DNA from: Mucilaginibacter sp. PAMC 26640
Lineage (GTDB): Bacteria; Bacteroidota; Bacteroidia; Sphingobacteriales; Sphingobacteriaceae
Assembly: GCA_001596135.1 (NCBI GenBank)
Contig: CP014773.1
Span: 558,001 to 622,000 of the forward strand
Length of the DNA: 64,000 nucleotides
Direction of reading: 5' to 3'
Shown one piece after another: positions 25,958 to 34,294 of the stretch. Under the pieces are notes generated by a model. It was given only the letters and a program-made list of their open reading frames with translations, ran no database searches and was not told the origin of the DNA. The translations under genes and the position numbers were made by a program. Within the stretch, counting starts at the first letter, position 1. Each line of letters starts with the position of its first letter.

Positions 25958-26650
25958 AAAAAGCGATGGATTTGTAGAGGCAATGCATAGGCGGGAAAAG
26001 TTTGTTGGGGAAGGTGTAGAGGTATCGCCCTGTCCTTGCAAGCGATAGCGTGGCAACTTCAGCCGAAAGGTAGACGACATACCGAAATCGCTCCAGCAGC
26101 CATTCGCAAGCGTGGACGCTCACTAAAGAATCGACCAAGTGTGGACACTTGGTCGGGCGGGGGAGCATAGTGTAGAACGCATTCCCCCACCATGTCCTTG
26201 CGAGCGATAGCGCGGCAACCTAAGCATAACCGTAGCCGACATTCCGGACTATCACTCCACCATGTCCTTGCGAGCGATAGCGCGGTAGGCTACGCATAAA
26301 GTAGACGACATGAACCGCCATATTTCTCCCACCGTGTCATTGCGAGCGATAGCGCGGCAATCTCAGTATAAAAGTAGACGACGTGCCGAAATCGGTCAAG
26401 CAGCTTTCAGCAGCGTGGACGCTCAGCAGAAATTCGACCAAGTGTGGACACTTGGTCGGTCGGGTAGCCGACATGCCCGAATCGGTAAAGCAGACTTTCG
26501 CGAGCTAGGACGCTCAAACTAAGAATTGACCAAGTGTGGACACTTGGTCGGGCGGGGGAACATTTGCGAATCGAAGAAGCAGACCTTCGCGAGCGTGGAC
26601 GCTCAAACTATGAATCGACCAAGTGTGGACGCTTGGCCGGACGGGGCAGG
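25958..26650 (+). repeat. Array of composite hairpin repeats (modules A and B)
   Basis: Same-orientation mosaic of two modules. Module A (TGTCCTTGCGAGCGATAGCG) begins at 26031, 26193, 26263 and 26335, with period 70-72 bp for the last three. Module B consists of a small hairpin (GAGCG-TGGA-CGCTC type) and a 10-bp perfect inverted repeat GACCAAGTGT-GG-ACACTTGGTC, at 26133, 26436, 26528 and 26617, with period 89-92 bp for the last three. Order A-B-A-A-A-B-B-B; the full A-B units at 26031 and 26335 keep 101-102 nt between modules. The first 200 bp repeat the left copy at 24047. No gene lies in 25927-26780. Confidence 0.85.
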
Positions 26651-26780
26651 AGATTTATTGCAGTAAGACATACAGGACGGGCGAGTGTTGATAACCTGTA
26701 GCAACTTTGTTTAATAAATTACGTATAACGAAATATATCTGCACATCCTGCTTGCATTGCAAGAATAATTAGCCCATCCT

Positions 26781-27320
26781 ATGATCCTCTCTATTAAAAA
26801 CATGTCAACTATTAGTTGTAAGGTTGTTGTAAAACTCGAATTAGAACGACTTGGGTTCCACTGCAAAGCAATAGAACAAGGAAGCGCAGAAGTTGCAGGT
26901 GAAATATGTCCTAAAAACATCCAAAAAATTCGTATAGCGTTAGCACGTTCCGGATTAGAACTAATAGACAATAAGAAAGATATCCTGATTGACAAAATCA
27001 AAAGTGTTATTATCGAAATGGTTTATCATACGGATGATCATTTAAAAATAAATTTCTCCGATCATTTAACGTTTAAGTTAAAATTAGACTATACGTACCT
27101 CGCTAATACGTTTTCGCTTAATCAGGGCCTAACTATCGAGCGGTTCATCATACTTCATAAAGTTCGGCGGGTAAAAGAACTGATGATTGACAATAAACTT
27201 AGTTTAACCGAAATTTCGTGGAAGATGCATTATAGTAGTGTGGCGCATTTATGTACTCAATTTAAAAAGATTACAGGTGTTACACCCTCCCATTTTAAAC
27301 ACCAGGATCACCTAGCCTAA
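26781..27320 (+). CDS. AraC-type regulator with degenerate HMA-like N-terminus
   Basis: 179 residues. The C-terminal AraC HTH pair (about 90-175): DYTYLANTFSLNQGLTIERF, then EISWKMHYSSVAHLCTQFKK and the ending GVTPSHFKH. The N-terminal 65 residues (ILSIKNMSTISCKVVVKLEL...) follow the heavy-metal-associated beta-alpha-beta pattern of Bacteroidota regulators that begin with an MxCxxC metal motif, but only one Cys remains. Base composition is AT-rich, and it sits right after the repeat array, which fits a mobile origin. No operon partner. An ATG at 26802 is a less likely start because it would remove the first strand. Confidence 0.8.
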   Translation: MILSIKNMSTISCKVVVKLELERLGFHCKAIEQGSAEVAGEICPKNIQKIRIALARSGLELIDNKKDILIDKIKSVIIEMVYHTDDHLKINFSDHLTFKLKLDYTYLANTFSLNQGLTIERFIILHKVRRVKELMIDNKLSLTEISWKMHYSSVAHLCTQFKKITGVTPSHFKHQDHLA

Positions 27321-27488
27321 AGCCTTTCTTAAAGCTCAGACTGACAGCCGCACTATCGCCGGGACACGGAGAAACCGTCGAAATCCCGCCTTGATTGTGA
27401 CCCATTCTGCAAAGCCAGCACAAGCCATTGCAGGAAAAACGGGCGCCCACCAGGAGCCAAATAGGCAAATGGAGCTGATTCACTCCAA

Positions 27489-27631
27489 GTGTTTCACTGC
27501 CGTTTGCCAAAAAGCTATTTATTTGATTATGAGGCAGTAAACCATTTCAGGTTGATTCAACAAAAAACACAAACCACTGATTATGAGCTAGATTAGTGTT
27601 TCACCCGATTCAATTTCGCGCAGTGAAACAC
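27489..27631. other. Intergenic GTGTTTCAC motif repeated and inverted
   Basis: GTGTTTCAC occurs at 27489-27497 and 27596-27604, and its reverse complement GTGAAACAC at 27623-27631. The latter two form a 9-bp hairpin with an 18-nt loop beside the terminator at 27637. The gap 27321-27717 otherwise contains no gene I can support. Could be a protein-binding site or part of the terminator structure. Confidence 0.4.
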
Positions 27632-27636
27632 CGGGT

Positions 27637-27658
27637 AAAAAAACCGCCACCGGGCGGT
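27637..27658 (-). terminator. Intrinsic terminator of the GAF-PAS gene
   Basis: On the minus strand ACCGCC-CGGT-GGCGGT forms a 6-bp GC stem with a 4-nt loop followed by a run of T (the A-run at 27637-27643). It lies about 60 bp beyond the stop of the minus-strand gene at 27718. Confidence 0.8.
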
Positions 27659-27717
27659 TAGGAATTGCTCCGGTTTATTCCCCCCGCAGCGCCGGGGTTG
27701 TGCGTTACATTGCGGTT

Positions 27718-28800
27718 TTATATGCCCTGTACAATCATTTTTATTTTCTCGTCGAGCTCGTCCACTGCCCTTTCCAGCATCTGCCACTCCTCCAATCCCT
27801 GGTTGCGGCCGTCCATCCGGATCAGCTCCATCAGCCCGAGGATAGATGCCACAGGCTTGCGTAACTCATGCGATTGGATAAAGGCGATCTCGTTAAGCTG
27901 TTCCGTTTGCGCTTTTACGGTAGTTTCGTGCGCTACCCTTTTGTTGATATCCGCCGTATTTACCGAAACGCCGATGATGTCGCCGGCAGGGTTAAACGCC
28001 GGTTCAAATTTTACAAGGCGCCAATTGTCCACCCCGTCTTTGCTCAAATTGCGTTCGTCATAAACGGCAGTACCCTTCAAAGCAGTGGTATAGTCCTTAT
28101 AAAATAAGGCGAGGTTCTGGCTCGGCATAAACGGCGCCATAGACTGGCCTTTTTCCATCTGCAAGCCGTAGCTATTCTTCACATAAATTTCCCATGCCCG
28201 GTTAAAGGCGAGGATCTCAAAATTGCGGCCCAGCAGCATGTGGTGATCTATCGAGCTCTCAAAAAACGACCGCAGTTCGATCTCTGAACGTTTAGCGATA
28301 ATAAACTGCTCTTTTAGCAGGTTTAAACTCTCGTGAAAATTCATCAGCTGCATAGCCTGTTTAGCCAGAGCCATTAACATTTCCTGCTGATGCTCATTCA
28401 ACTGCCCCGGCTCCTGGTTGATGACACACAGGCTGCCAAGTTTAAGACCGTCTGCCGTGATGAGGGGGGCACCGGCGTAGAACCTGATATTGGGATCATC
28501 CAGCACCAGGGGGTTTTGTACAAAGCGGTGGTCCAGCGTTGCATCGGGCACCACCATTACCTCTTCCTGCTGAATTACGTAGTTGCAAAAGGCGTCGTTA
28601 CGGGGTGTGGTTTCGAAGTTAAACCGCTCTCTGATCTTAATATGCTGGGTATCTTTATCTATTAACGTGAGCAAGGCGGTGGGGGTACCGCAAATTTTTG
28701 CTGCCAGCTTAACCAGCTCCTGAAGTTCTTTTTCCTTGCTGAAGTCGAGCTTTAAAAATCGGTTCACGGCCTGCAGCCGTTCCAGTTCTTTATAAGGCAT
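27718..28800 (-). CDS. GAF-PAS signalling protein with HisKA but no ATPase domain
   Basis: 360 residues, soluble. GAF domain at about 25-160 (LAAKICGTPTALLTLIDKDT, LVLDDPNIRFYAGAPLITAD, LKLGSLCVINQEPG), PAS at about 185-300 with PAC segment GVSVNTADINKRVAHE, then an H-box helix (QSHELRKPVASILGLMELI). The protein ends only about 35 residues after it, with no N, G1 or G2 box. The stop is followed by a terminator, so this is not an obvious frameshift. Such truncated kinases occur in Bacteroidota and may serve as phosphoacceptors for other kinases. It may not autophosphorylate alone. Confidence 0.8.
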   Translation of the reverse strand: MPYKELERLQAVNRFLKLDFSKEKELQELVKLAAKICGTPTALLTLIDKDTQHIKIRERFNFETTPRNDAFCNYVIQQEEVMVVPDATLDHRFVQNPLVLDDPNIRFYAGAPLITADGLKLGSLCVINQEPGQLNEHQQEMLMALAKQAMQLMNFHESLNLLKEQFIIAKRSEIELRSFFESSIDHHMLLGRNFEILAFNRAWEIYVKNSYGLQMEKGQSMAPFMPSQNLALFYKDYTTALKGTAVYDERNLSKDGVDNWRLVKFEPAFNPAGDIIGVSVNTADINKRVAHETTVKAQTEQLNEIAFIQSHELRKPVASILGLMELIRMDGRNQGLEEWQMLERAVDELDEKIKMIVQGI

Positions 28801-28875
28801 AGTTATAAAATTTCAAATCGTTTGGATCTAGCGCGTCTGAGTGGTTATACGAATTAACAGCTTAAGTGGTTTGAT

Positions 28876-28908
28876 AAAAAAAAAGCGATGAGTGTAAATC
28901 CCATCGCT
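28876..28908 (-). terminator. Intrinsic terminator of the Mla operon
   Basis: AGCGATG (28884-28890) and CATCGCT (28902-28908) form a 7-bp stem with an 11-nt loop. On the minus strand the hairpin is followed by nine T (A-run 28876-28884), just after the mlaD-like stop at 28935. Confidence 0.88.
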
Positions 28909-28934
28909 ATTTTCTCATAAACGCCTAAGCTCCT

Positions 28935-29924
28935 TTACATGGCAGCTTTGATGCTGTCTTGTTTGGCTTTTTCTTTTTTCTTGAAGAAGCCTTTCAGCAG
29001 GAAATTATGTTGTACAGCCTCCAGGTCATCATTCAGTTTAATAGAACTTTGCTGGAGGTAGTTAAGGGTACTTTGCACTTTTACGGCACCTTTGGGGTCG
29101 TTAAGCAATACGCCCAGGATATTATCGGTACTGTTGAGCTTGTTGCTGGCCTTGTTGAGGTTATCGGTAAGGATAGTAGCATTGTTAGCTGCTTCCTTTA
29201 GCTTGGCAACCGACTCCTGGATACGGGCATAGGCAACGGTATCCGTTAACAGTTTATCGGCAAAGCCGCCCTTGGTATTCATTTTATTGCTGAAGGCATC
29301 CAGCTGGTAGGCCATCCGCGATGCCGTTGCTGTTGTTGCCTGCAGGTTACGCATTGCGGCACGCAGCTGCATAGCCATGCTGCTATCAGCCAGTAAAGCC
29401 CCAACGGTACCCTTACCCGCCAAAATCTGGTGACCCAAGGTTTTAAAGTCGCCGGTGATGGCCAGCAGGTTTTCGTTATTCTTTTGCAGGGTAGCCATAA
29501 TATCATCCGTAGATAAAAGTTTGGCAGCCTGTAGCACGTCGCCGTCCTGCACGATGGGTGCCTGTGGGCTACCTCCGTCAATCACGATGATCTTGTTACC
29601 AATTAAACCATCGCTGCTGATGTGGGCCACCGCGTTGCGGTGAATGTATTGCTGGGTAGCAGCGTCGATACTCATATCCACATCTACCTGCGCGCCGCCG
29701 GTGAAACGTACAGCTTTAATGGTACCCACTTTAACCCCCGAGAACCATACGTTGTTCCCTTTTTTCAAACCCGCAACATCGCTGAATATCGCGCTGATCT
29801 TGAAGCTTTTTACAAAGCTTTTATTTTGGCCGCCGAGGGTCAGTATGCCAATTACAAATACGGCCACTCCAAGCAGTACAAATACGCCTACCGTGATCGA
29901 TTTTCTATTTTCTGATGCATCCAT
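28935..29924 (-). CDS. mlaD: MlaD/MCE-family substrate-binding protein
   Basis: 329 residues. One N-terminal TM helix (VFVLLGVAVFVIGILTLGG) is followed by a single MCE domain (about 45-125: FSDVAGLKKGNNVWFSGVKV, GTIKAVRFTGGAQVDV, HISSDGLIGNKIIVID). A long helical tail follows (about 150-320, including ANNATILTDNLNKASNKLNS) that may form a periplasmic tunnel or coiled coil as in other single-MCE proteins. The C-terminus is Lys-rich (FFKKKEKAKQDSIKAAM). Third gene of the mlaE-mlaF-mlaD operon; expected role is lipid transport between the two membranes, with direction unproven in Bacteroidota. Confidence 0.88.
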   Translation of the reverse strand: MDASENRKSITVGVFVLLGVAVFVIGILTLGGQNKSFVKSFKISAIFSDVAGLKKGNNVWFSGVKVGTIKAVRFTGGAQVDVDMSIDAATQQYIHRNAVAHISSDGLIGNKIIVIDGGSPQAPIVQDGDVLQAAKLLSTDDIMATLQKNNENLLAITGDFKTLGHQILAGKGTVGALLADSSMAMQLRAAMRNLQATTATASRMAYQLDAFSNKMNTKGGFADKLLTDTVAYARIQESVAKLKEAANNATILTDNLNKASNKLNSTDNILGVLLNDPKGAVKVQSTLNYLQQSSIKLNDDLEAVQHNFLLKGFFKKKEKAKQDSIKAAM

Positions 29925-29938
29925 TTTGTATGGTAATA

Positions 29939-30712
29939 TTATTCTGTAAAATTATAATCGTAAAAAGGTTTCACCCTTGCGTCGTCTGTGTTAAACACTT
30001 CTTCAAAAGTCCCCACCCGCTGAAATTGTCCGTCTAACAGCATCGCTACCCGGTCGCCCACTTGTTTGGCGCAGGTTAAATCGTGCGTGATAATGATAGA
30101 GGAGGTGTTATAGTTTTGTTGTACTTCGTTAATCAAGTCGTTGATCTCGATACAGGTGATGGGGTCCAAACCGGCAGTCGGCTCATCATACATCATGATC
30201 TCTGGGTTAAGGATCAGCGTACGCGCAATACCGATACGCTTGCGTTGCCCGCCCGAAAGTTCTGAAGGCATCTGGTTAATGGCCTGGAGCAAACCAACGG
30301 CATCCAGCACACTTTCTACATTCTTATCGATCTCCGCCCGCGTAATACCCTTTTTGTTCCGCACCAGCGGGAACTCAAGATTCTTACGCACGGTCATGCT
30401 ATCATACAAAGCACTGTTCTGGAAGGAGAAGCCGATCCGGATTCTCAGGGCCTGTAATTCTTTTTCACTGATAGCGGTTACGTTGTTGCCCAATACTTCG
30501 ATGGAACCGGCATCCGGCATCAGCAGGCCCGATATAAGTTTGATCAGTACGGATTTACCCGTACCCGAACGGCCTAGCACCACCAGGTTTTCGCCCTGGT
30601 ACAAGTCAAGGTCGATGCCGCGCAATACATCATAATCGCCAAAGGATTTCTCCAGTCCGCGAATCTTCACGACTTCGTTGCTCGTATCAACATTTACCTT
30701 TTTCTTTTCCAT
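29939..30712 (-). CDS. mlaF: ABC transporter ATP-binding protein, MlaF-like
   Basis: 257 residues. Walker A is GRSGTGKSVLIKL (about 48-60), Q-loop SFQNSALYDSM, signature LSGGQRKRIGIARTL, Walker B ILNPEIMMYDEPTAGLDP, and H-loop IITHDLT. The signature with LSGGQRKR and DEPTAGLDP is typical of MlaF. Cytoplasmic ATPase of the MCE lipid transporter with MlaE. It lies 14 bp upstream of mlaD and 5 bp downstream of mlaE. Confidence 0.93.
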   Translation of the reverse strand: MEKKKVNVDTSNEVVKIRGLEKSFGDYDVLRGIDLDLYQGENLVVLGRSGTGKSVLIKLISGLLMPDAGSIEVLGNNVTAISEKELQALRIRIGFSFQNSALYDSMTVRKNLEFPLVRNKKGITRAEIDKNVESVLDAVGLLQAINQMPSELSGGQRKRIGIARTLILNPEIMMYDEPTAGLDPITCIEINDLINEVQQNYNTSSIIITHDLTCAKQVGDRVAMLLDGQFQRVGTFEEVFNTDDARVKPFYDYNFTE

Positions 30713-30717
30713 AGCAA

Positions 30718-31527
30718 TTAGCGGAACCAGCCGGCTATCTGTACAATTAAAACCTCTTCAATAAATACCAAAAACATGGCGGTTACTACCGCACCATTGG
30801 CTGCTTTACCAACACCCTCGGTACCTTTGGTAGAGTTATAACCCTGGTAACAGCCAACTATACCAATTGTAAAGCCAAAAACAACGGCTTTGCTCAACGA
30901 GGCCCAAAAATCAACAAATGTAAGCGGCTCAAAGGCCTGCTCCATAAATGTGGTATAAGTAGTGCCCTCATTCTGGCTTACATTTAAGTAGCCACCTATG
31001 AGTGCTATAAAGGCCACATAAGTGGCCAGCAAGGGAATAGTGATCGTAGTTGCGATTACCCGCGTACAAACCAAAAATTTAAAAGGCTTTGTTCCCGATA
31101 CTTCCATGGCATCTATCTGCTCGGTTACCCGCATCGAGCCAAGTTCGGCACCGATACTTGAACCTACCTTACCGGCAGCAATAAGTGCGGTTACCAGCGG
31201 TGCAAGCGCTTTCATGATAGCGATGGATACCAGTGATGGCAGCCATGATGTTGCCCCAAAACCGGTTAACGACGGGCGGCTTTGCTTGGTAAAAATAATC
31301 CCTACGATAAAACCGGTAAGGGATATCAGCGTGAAGGATTTTACCCCAACTTCGTAACACTGCCGCATCACTTCTTTAAATTCGTAAGGAGGCAAAAACA
31401 CTTCCTTGAAGAAACGGATGATGAATGCATAGATCCTATGCAGCATTAAAAAAAAATCTGCAACGCTGTTTACAGCTCTCGCAAAGCGCGATGGGGCAGG
31501 TTTTATGGTGCTTTTTTGGGTGCTCAT
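30718..31527 (-). CDS. mlaE: MlaE-family ABC transporter permease
   Basis: 269 residues. MlaE family segments are present: MRQCYEVGVKSFTLISLTGF near residue 55, IIFTKQSRPSLTGFGATSWL, AAGKVGSSIGAELGSMRVTE, QIDAMEVSGTKPFKFLVCTR. The integral membrane helices start at about residue 70. First gene of the operon E-F-D. A -7 box sits a few bases upstream of the start (31537-31544), so the mRNA may be nearly leaderless. Confidence 0.9.
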   Translation of the reverse strand: MSTQKSTIKPAPSRFARAVNSVADFFLMLHRIYAFIIRFFKEVFLPPYEFKEVMRQCYEVGVKSFTLISLTGFIVGIIFTKQSRPSLTGFGATSWLPSLVSIAIMKALAPLVTALIAAGKVGSSIGAELGSMRVTEQIDAMEVSGTKPFKFLVCTRVIATTITIPLLATYVAFIALIGGYLNVSQNEGTTYTTFMEQAFEPLTFVDFWASLSKAVVFGFTIGIVGCYQGYNSTKGTEGVGKAANGAVVTAMFLVFIEEVLIVQIAGWFR

Positions 31528-31536
31528 TTAAGTGGG

Positions 31537-31544
31537 CAAAGGTA
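31537..31544 (-). promoter_or_regulatory. -7 box (TACCTTTG, minus strand) for the Mla operon
   Basis: CAAAGGTA on the + strand. The predicted transcription start, at about 31530, is 3 nt before the ATG at 31527. Confidence 0.55.
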
Positions 31545-31714
31545 TAATTAATACAAGATATAGAATAGGTTAGCGGGCAAATTGTTTTTAGGAGCTCACA
31601 AATTATTACATATTAAAGACCGTTAATTTCCCGGCTAGCACCCACGGTTGTATCACTTTAAATTTTGTAAACTTTTTTTACTGTTGATGAGTTGTTTAAT
31701 AAACCAATATCCAC

Positions 31715-31867
31715 ATGACAGCCCCGAAACAAACAGCCTCCGACAAAACCGCCAGCGAACAAAAGCCTGCGAAAGAATTAAATACAGAGCAGCCTTTAAG
31801 CGAAAAGGACGAGGTGAAAAATGCTGAGCAGAAAACCAACAAACCGGTTAGTAAAAAAACTAACTGA
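31715..31867 (+). CDS. Short, highly charged disordered protein
   Basis: 50 residues from ATG to TGA, starting MTAPKQTASDKTASEQKP and ending KPVSKKTN. It is low in hydrophobics, rich in Lys/Glu/Thr/Ser, with no aromatic residues, so probably intrinsically disordered. Small Lys/Glu-rich proteins of this type are frequent in Sphingobacteriaceae and function is unknown. It is supported by ATG start, composition and position in an otherwise empty gap between the divergent mlaE and the convergent GH51 gene. Translation is not proven. Confidence 0.45.
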   Translation: MTAPKQTASDKTASEQKPAKELNTEQPLSEKDEVKNAEQKTNKPVSKKTN

Positions 31868-31967
31868 GTGAAGCCGCTGCAGATAGCAGGTTAGCTTAAG
31901 AAATAAATTTGCGTACATCAGCGATTGGATTTGCTATGCCAAATGATACCGACTTCTTTTATACAAC

Positions 31968-32004
31968 AACGCTGCCATTGGTCTGTTAAACCAATGGCAG
32001 CGTT
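31968..32004. terminator. 15-bp perfect hairpin between convergent genes
   Basis: AACGCTGCCATTGGT (31968-31982) and ACCAATGGCAGCGTT (31990-32004) pair perfectly around a 7-nt loop. Located between the + strand small gene and the GH51 gene on the minus strand, so it probably terminates both, although the adjoining T-runs are weak. Confidence 0.7.
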
Positions 32005-32026
32005 AAATAGATCTTAGCAATAATTT

Positions 32027-33565
32027 TTAATTCAGCTCCAGTGTCACTACCGATTTGGCGGGCAGGGTAACTACCAGTTTATCGCCATCTTTTTTGGCAC
32101 CATTAAAGTTTTGCAGTTGCAATTTCAAAGGCTGCTCAAAAGTATTTATATCGGTAATATTGGCCGACGTAAGAATGTTGCCTTTTACACTCTTCCAAAC
32201 CAGTTCCTTCAGGGTAGTGCTGATGGTAACCGAATTGTGCAGGTCAAGGTTAACCAACGAGATATGTGTCTTACCGCTTGCATCTTGCGAAGCGGAAACG
32301 TTTACGGCATCAATCTTCTTGCCGTCCACTGCATACTCAGGCGAGTTCAATTTAATGTTTAAGTATTTGGCATCCTGATGCACCTTGTACATATCAAAAA
32401 TGTAATAGGTTGGTGTAAGCAGCATTTTATCTTTTTTGGTAAGGATAAGCGCCTGCAAAACGTTTACAGTTTGTGCAAGTTCTGCCATTTTCACCCTGTC
32501 GCAATGGTTGTTAAATATATTTAGTGTAGTGCCGGCTATCAGTGCATCGCGCAAGCTGTTTTGCTGGTATAAAAAGCCCGGATTGGTGCCCGGTTCAGGA
32601 TCTGTCCAGATACCCCATTCATCAACCACTAACCCTACTTTCTTATCAGGATCGTATTTATCCATCACAGCGGAGTGCTTGGAAACCAACTCATCCATCC
32701 GCAAGCAGTTAACCATGGTTTTAAAATACTCTCCTTCATCAAAACTGGTGGCAGATCCTTTTTTGCCCCAACTACCAGTAGGGATAGTATAATAGTGCAT
32801 AGAAACACCCCACATCATTCCGTGAGGGATATTTTTCATTAGGGTTTCGGTCCAGTTGTAATCATCTGCATTAGCACCACTCGCTATTTTACGAAGTTTA
32901 ATACCCGGGTAATCTTTGGCAAACGAAGCATAACGCCTGAATTCGTTGGAGTAGAACTCTGCCGTCATATTACCACCGCAACCCCAGTTTTCGTTGCCTA
33001 CTCCCCAAAAGGAAACCTTGTAAGGCTCCGGATGGCCGTTTGCCTTGCGCTGCTGTACCACAGTGCTGGTGCTGTTGGAGTTAAGGTACTCCACCCATTT
33101 ACTCATTTCATCAACCGTTCCGCTACCTACGTTACCGGCAATATATGGCTCGGTACCAATAAGTTTACTCAGCTCCAAAAACTCGTGCGTGCCAAAGCTA
33201 TTATCTTCGGTAACGCCGCCCCAGTTACTATTCACCATCCGCGGGCGTTTGTCGCTCGGGCCAATGCCATCGCGCCAGTGATACTCATCTGCGAAACAGC
33301 CGCCCGGCCAGCGCAGATTGGGGATCTTGATTTTTTTCAGCGCAGCTACTACATCCAGCCTAATCCTGCCCTGCTTTTGCACCGGCAGGCTTTTATCAAC
33401 CCAAAAACCATCGTAAATACCGCGCCCAAGGTGCTCGGCAAACTGCCCGTAAATGTGTTTGCTAATGGTCTCTTTTGAATTGTTGGTAATGGTGATGCTG
33501 CCGCTGCTTTGGGCAAACGCGGCAGAATTGCCGGCAAGCATCAGGATGAGTAGGTACTTCTTCAT
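32027..33565 (-). CDS. GH51 alpha-L-arabinofuranosidase
   Basis: 512 residues, secreted (MKKYLLILMLAGNSAAFAQ). The (beta/alpha)8 catalytic domain starts about residue 35 (KHIYGQFAEHLGRGIYDG) and is followed by a C-terminal beta-sandwich (about 375-512). The acid/base is Glu192 in WGVGNENWGCGG and the nucleophile is Glu316 in VVDEWGIW, both family-typical. Releases alpha-L-arabinofuranose from arabinoxylan or arabinan. It is a lone gene, but with GH127 at 1206 and GH27 at 1 it makes a set directed at arabinose-containing glycans. Confidence 0.95.
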   Translation of the reverse strand: MKKYLLILMLAGNSAAFAQSSGSITITNNSKETISKHIYGQFAEHLGRGIYDGFWVDKSLPVQKQGRIRLDVVAALKKIKIPNLRWPGGCFADEYHWRDGIGPSDKRPRMVNSNWGGVTEDNSFGTHEFLELSKLIGTEPYIAGNVGSGTVDEMSKWVEYLNSNSTSTVVQQRKANGHPEPYKVSFWGVGNENWGCGGNMTAEFYSNEFRRYASFAKDYPGIKLRKIASGANADDYNWTETLMKNIPHGMMWGVSMHYYTIPTGSWGKKGSATSFDEGEYFKTMVNCLRMDELVSKHSAVMDKYDPDKKVGLVVDEWGIWTDPEPGTNPGFLYQQNSLRDALIAGTTLNIFNNHCDRVKMAELAQTVNVLQALILTKKDKMLLTPTYYIFDMYKVHQDAKYLNIKLNSPEYAVDGKKIDAVNVSASQDASGKTHISLVNLDLHNSVTISTTLKELVWKSVKGNILTSANITDINTFEQPLKLQLQNFNGAKKDGDKLVVTLPAKSVVTLELN

Positions 33566-33737
33566 ATTGGTTATTAATAAGTGTAGATTTAACGCTTATA
33601 AATCTATAACACTTTTTTTAATTATTGGGATGGTTGTAAAAAAAATGTGCGTTGCGCCCCGTTTATGCTTCAACAGCTTGTTAAACATATACCTAATGAC
33701 CAATAAAACAACCATCGCTCACATCAGTTACTAAATT

Positions 33738-34130
33738 ATGAAGAAAATCTTCCTCTTATTACTCGCCTGTCTGCTCCTGTTTGCCGCCTGCAAATCAGGT
33801 ATCGAACCGCAAGGTTTATATGGTAAATGGAACTATATCCGTGTTGAGAAGCCAGCTTCGCCGTCGGATAGTTTAAAATCCTACGAGATAGATGAGCAAA
33901 AGCCCTATATCGTTTTTAATAAAGACCATACATTGCAGATATTTTGGGGCGGTAAATTACTATCACACGGTAAATTCAGCACCGCCGGGCAGGATATTAA
34001 ATACAGAGAAGAACTTGGTGACGGCAAAGTGCGCGACTTCCCCTTCTCTGTTAATAAGCTTACGGATAAGCAAATAATTTTTGAGACGCTTGGCGAGGAT
34101 GGGTCCCGGGTTACTGCCGTAAGGGAGTAG
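33738..34130 (+). CDS. Lipocalin-like lipoprotein, unknown function
   Basis: 130 residues with lipobox LFAACKSG (Cys18). A small beta-barrel-like domain follows: GLYGKWNYIRVEKP, EQKPYIVFNKDHTLQIFWGG, GKFSTAGQDIKYREE, DFPFSVNKLTDKQIIFET. This is the pattern of Bacteroidota lipocalin-like lipoproteins that end with an LTDKxIIFE strand. Function unknown. Confidence 0.7.
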   Translation: MKKIFLLLLACLLLFAACKSGIEPQGLYGKWNYIRVEKPASPSDSLKSYEIDEQKPYIVFNKDHTLQIFWGGKLLSHGKFSTAGQDIKYREELGDGKVRDFPFSVNKLTDKQIIFETLGEDGSRVTAVRE

Positions 34131-34159
34131 AGCGCCAGCTTGAAGAACCGGGGCATTAA

Positions 34160-34250
34160 CTTTATGGCGCCCCCTGCGGGCCGGGCTTTGCAGGGCTACG
34201 CTTCGCTACGGCCCTCCGGGCTAAACCCTTACAATCCCTGGCGCAAAATC
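34160..34250 (-). repeat. Degenerate inverted relative of the 9008/11669 repeat
   Basis: Read on the minus strand it gives AGGGATTGTAAGGGTTTAGCC followed after about 20 bases by AGCCCTGCAAAGCCCGGCCC, matching AGGGATGGTAAGGGTTTAGCC and GAGCCCTGAACAGCCCGGG in the copy at 11641-11795. It lies between the lipoprotein and the Bcr/CflA gene. The spacer differs from that copy, so the family is diverged. Confidence 0.6.
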
Positions 34251-34294
34251 TGAAAATAATTTGTTTTGGGGATTATCCGGATTAACCAGTGCTG

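Noticed and set aside
26031..26650. Regularly spaced repeats that could be a CRISPR array
   Set aside because: Repeat lengths vary, two different modules alternate, the intervening sequence is itself repeated rather than unique, and no cas gene is near.
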